Origin: Suilimivivens sp045586385
Lineage (GTDB): Bacteria; Bacillota; Clostridia; Lachnospirales; Lachnospiraceae
Assembly: GCA_045586385.1 (NCBI GenBank)
Contig: JAZNAE010000091.1
Location: forward strand, 124,001-188,000
Length of the DNA: 64,000 bases
Direction of reading: 5' to 3'
Shown here: one piece after another, positions 61,866-64,000 of the stretch
Layout: every line of letters starts with the position of its first letter
How positions within the stretch are numbered: the first letter of the stretch is position 1
Notes under the pieces: model-generated
Told to the model about the DNA's origin: nothing
What the model saw: the letters and a program-made list of their open reading frames with translations, nothing else
The model's database searches: none
Translations under genes and position numbers: made by a program

Positions 61866-62471
61866 ATGTGGTGTTATGAAAAAAGATTACAATTTCCTGT
61901 AAATATTAAAAATTCCAACGCAAAACTTGCACAGGTAATTATGAGTCAATTTGGTGGCCCCGATGGTGAATTGGCTGCGAGCCAACGTTATTTGTCACAA
62001 AGATATGCAACCCCTTATCGCGAAGTTGCCGGACTATTAACAGATATCGGAACAGAAGAATTGGCACACATGGAAATGGTATCCGCCATTGTTTACCAAC
62101 TTACAAAAGATTTATCCATGGAAGAAATCGAAGAAAGCGGATTTGACAAATATTATGTGGACCATACTGCAGGTCTTTGGCCGCAGGCAGCCGGTGGTGT
62201 CCCCTTTAATGCCTGTGTCTTCCAGTCGAAAGGTGATGTAATCACCGATTTGTTTGAAGATATGGCTGCTGAGCAAAAAGCCAGAACAACTTATGACAAT
62301 ATTCTTCGTCTCGTTCATGACAACGACATTTGTGAACCTATTAAATTCCTCCGTGCAAGAGAAATTGTTCACTTCCAGCGATTTGGCGAGGCTCTGCGCA
62401 TTGTGCAGGATAAGTTGGATTCCAAAAACTTCTATGCCTTTAATCCCGGATTTGATAAATGCAAATCCTAA
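61866..62471 (+). CDS. cotJC: CotJC, manganese-catalase-like spore coat protein
   Basis: A 201-residue protein of the manganese catalase/CotJC family. Metal-binding Glu/His residues are visible in DGELAASQRYLSQRY, the TDIGTEELAHMEMV helix near residue 60, and further helices with EDMAAEQKARTTY near 135 and REIVHFQRFGEAL near 165. CotJC is a spore coat component and may detoxify peroxide. An AAGGAGG site precedes the ATG. It is followed by a strong terminator. Confidence 0.93.
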   Translation: MWCYEKRLQFPVNIKNSNAKLAQVIMSQFGGPDGELAASQRYLSQRYATPYREVAGLLTDIGTEELAHMEMVSAIVYQLTKDLSMEEIEESGFDKYYVDHTAGLWPQAAGGVPFNACVFQSKGDVITDLFEDMAAEQKARTTYDNILRLVHDNDICEPIKFLRAREIVHFQRFGEALRIVQDKLDSKNFYAFNPGFDKCKS

Positions 62472-62486
62472 CCTCCTTATTTTCAC

Positions 62487-62520
62487 AAAAAGCTGTTGCA
62501 TAATTTGTGCAACAGCTTTT
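62487..62520. terminator. Bidirectional terminator between cotJC and proA
   Basis: A perfect 13-base stem (62488-62500 with 62508-62520) and 7-base loop. The stem itself begins with A's and ends with T's, so it can act in both directions for the converging genes. Confidence 0.85.
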
Positions 62521-62532
62521 ACATAACTCATT

Positions 62533-63777
62533 TTATCCCCTGATTTGACCGTTTCCTTGAATGGTATATTTGTAGGATGTCAGTTCTTTTAATCCCATGG
62601 GCCCCCTGGCATGAAGCTTTTGTGTACTGATACCGATTTCTGCTCCAAATCCGAACTCAAATCCATCTGTAAATCTGGTGGATGCATTGACATAAACACA
62701 TGCGGCATCTACATCCCTCATAAATTTTTCTGCATTTTCCGTATTCTGTGTAATAATGGCTTCAGAGTGTTTTGTATTATATTTATTGATATGTGCAATT
62801 GCCTCATCCACATCTGCAACCACTTTTACGGAAATAATATAATCCAGATATTCTGTAGCATAATCTTCTTCTGTTACGGGAATACACTCTATCACTTCTG
62901 CAGTCTTTTCATCACCGCGGATTTCCACTTGTTTTTCTTTTAATTTATTTGCTATTAAGGGTAATATTTTATCTTTTATCTTTTCATGTATAACCAAAGA
63001 TTCACAGGCATTGCATACACCGATTCTTTGTGTCTTTGCATTAAAAATAATCGAAACTGCCATCTCAATGTCCGCGGATTCATCCACATAAATATGGCAA
63101 TTTCCCGTTCCTGTTTCAATAACCGGAATGGTACTGTTTTCTACTACACTGCGGATTAGTCCTGCTCCGCCTCTTGGAATTAACACATCCACATATTCCT
63201 TCATACGCATAAATTCCTGGGTTATGCTTCTGTCCGTAGCCTCAATTAATTGAATGGCATCTTCTCTCACATTACATGTAACAAGAGCTTCTCTTATCAC
63301 ATCCGTAATCGCTTTATTGGAATGAATTGCATCGCTTCCGCCTTTTAAAATAACTGCATTTCCGGTTTTAAAACATAATGCAAAAGCATCTGATGTTACA
63401 TTCGGTCGTGATTCATAAATAATCCCGATTACTCCCATGGGAACCCTTTTCTTTTCAATCATTAAACCATTCGCACACACAGAAGACTCCATCACTTCAC
63501 CTACGGGATCAGGTAATTCTATGACCTGCAAAACGCCTTCTGCCAATCCGTTTATCCTTTCGTCATTTAGACGAAGACGGTCTAATTTCCCGACATGCAT
63601 ACCATTTTCTTCCCCGGCCTTAATATCAATGGCATTTGCTGCAAGAATAACATCTTTCTTATCCAAAAGTGCATTTGCCACACATTTGAGTGCTGCATTC
63701 TTTTCTTCTGTTGTCAATTTTTGCAATTCATATTTTGCAACAACTGCCTTTTTACCAAGTTCATGTAACTGATTCAT
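62533..63777 (-). CDS. proA: Gamma-glutamyl phosphate reductase ProA
   Basis: Reduces gamma-glutamyl phosphate to glutamate semialdehyde in proline synthesis. The 414-residue protein is an aldehyde-dehydrogenase-fold enzyme with RVPMGVIGIIYESRPNVTSDAFALCFKTGNA in outline near residue 115, DVLIPRGGAGLI near 203 and the catalytic Cys in RIGVCNACESLVIH near 252. Length is normal. RBS AAAGGAG. ProB is not in the window; the gene upstream is a 5-formyl-THF cyclo-ligase, which often travels with proA/proB in Clostridia. Confidence 0.95.
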   Translation of the reverse strand: MNQLHELGKKAVVAKYELQKLTTEEKNAALKCVANALLDKKDVILAANAIDIKAGEENGMHVGKLDRLRLNDERINGLAEGVLQVIELPDPVGEVMESSVCANGLMIEKKRVPMGVIGIIYESRPNVTSDAFALCFKTGNAVILKGGSDAIHSNKAITDVIREALVTCNVREDAIQLIEATDRSITQEFMRMKEYVDVLIPRGGAGLIRSVVENSTIPVIETGTGNCHIYVDESADIEMAVSIIFNAKTQRIGVCNACESLVIHEKIKDKILPLIANKLKEKQVEIRGDEKTAEVIECIPVTEEDYATEYLDYIISVKVVADVDEAIAHINKYNTKHSEAIITQNTENAEKFMRDVDAACVYVNASTRFTDGFEFGFGAEIGISTQKLHARGPMGLKELTSYKYTIQGNGQIRG

Positions 63778-63802
63778 CCCTTTTTCTCCTTTATATTATC
63801 CT

Positions 63803-64000
63803 TTATCGTTTCATAACTGTGTTTTCCGTAATCACATAGTCCATCCTTTTATCATGTGTTTCTGTCGGAATTTCCTTGGTTATCTGACAGGAAAAAGCCA
63901 GACCGACTTTTATAATTGTATCATATTTATGTATAAATCTGTCATAAAAACCTTTTCCGTATCCCATTCTGTAAAATTCATGATCAAAAACTGCTCCCGG
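63803..64000 (-). CDS. 5-formyltetrahydrofolate cyclo-ligase, C-terminal part (start outside the window)
   Basis: The last 65 residues of a cyclo-ligase (MTHFS/YgfA family), which turns 5-formyl-THF into methenyl-THF using ATP. The conserved PGAVFDHEFYRMGYGKGFYDRF block, read at the edge, carries the RxGxGxGyYD phosphate-binding motif; further on are GLAFSCQI and IPTETHDKRMDYVITE. The stop is 25 bases before proA. The N-terminus lies beyond the window edge. Too short to appear as a full gene here but the family motif is clear. Confidence 0.85.
   Translation of the reverse strand, partial: PGAVFDHEFYRMGYGKGFYDRFIHKYDTIIKVGLAFSCQITKEIPTETHDKRMDYVITENTVMKR

Overview
This is a chromosomal stretch of a low-GC, Gram-positive anaerobe, most likely a Lachnospiraceae member (Clostridia). 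Evidence: Firmicute-type gene orders (rng-rplU-prp-rpmA-obgE-yhbY-nadD-yqeK-rsfS; mutS-mutL-miaA), an L27 prepeptide with its Prp protease, CGAAC-N4-GTTCG-like LexA boxes, RecU, a cotJABC spore-coat operon, and a soluble [FeFe] hydrogenase. It looks like core genome. I saw no prophage, IS element, CRISPR array, rRNA or tRNA, and no gene-free stretch above about 300 bases.

Layout. 1-7.1 kb (+): end of a YgiQ-type radical SAM gene, a small membrane protein, an RluA-family pseudouridine synthase, RecU, then a partial histidine operon (hisZ-G-D-B-I) with its own promoter and palindromic leader. 7.1-15.9 kb (+): a radical SAM/DUF2344 pair, short RNase G, an L21 leader, rplU-prp-rpmA, then obgE, yhbY, nadD, yqeK and rsfS. 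15.9-22.1 kb: a DUF378 protein, lexA divergent from a YneA-like LysM protein and RidA under overlapping LexA boxes, a tyrosine recombinase, a TtcA-like thiolase, an AI-2E-type permease and dtd. 22.1-32.5 kb (-): cytidylate-kinase-like protein, CstA, rluD-lspA-aroB, sepF-yggS-HlyD-like-P-loop genes, a lipoprotein DD-carboxypeptidase and mgsA.

32.5-41.8 kb (-) is a cell-shape block, read mreB-mreC-mreD-mrdA(PBP2)-minC-minD-minE-rodA, preceded by radC and a DUF4321 protein. It couples lateral wall synthesis with division-site placement. 41.8-51.9 kb (-): a methionine-gamma-lyase-like PLP enzyme, miaA, mutL, mutS, a SulP transporter and miaB. 51.9-56.0 kb (-): lesser-known genes, including a possible PD-(D/E)XK nuclease, GtrA, a Cys-rich peptide, DUF5662 and a GH13-like protein that has lost catalytic residues. 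56.1-64 kb: DUF1292 (+), UvrD-like helicase, gltX, [FeFe] hydrogenase (-), cotJABC (+), proA and the end of a 5-formyl-THF cyclo-ligase gene (-).

The items most worth following up are the degenerate GH13 protein, the divergent MreB-like protein, the SOS lexA/LysM/RidA locus, the TrpR-family-like operator before hisZ, and the nuclease-like protein next to miaB.
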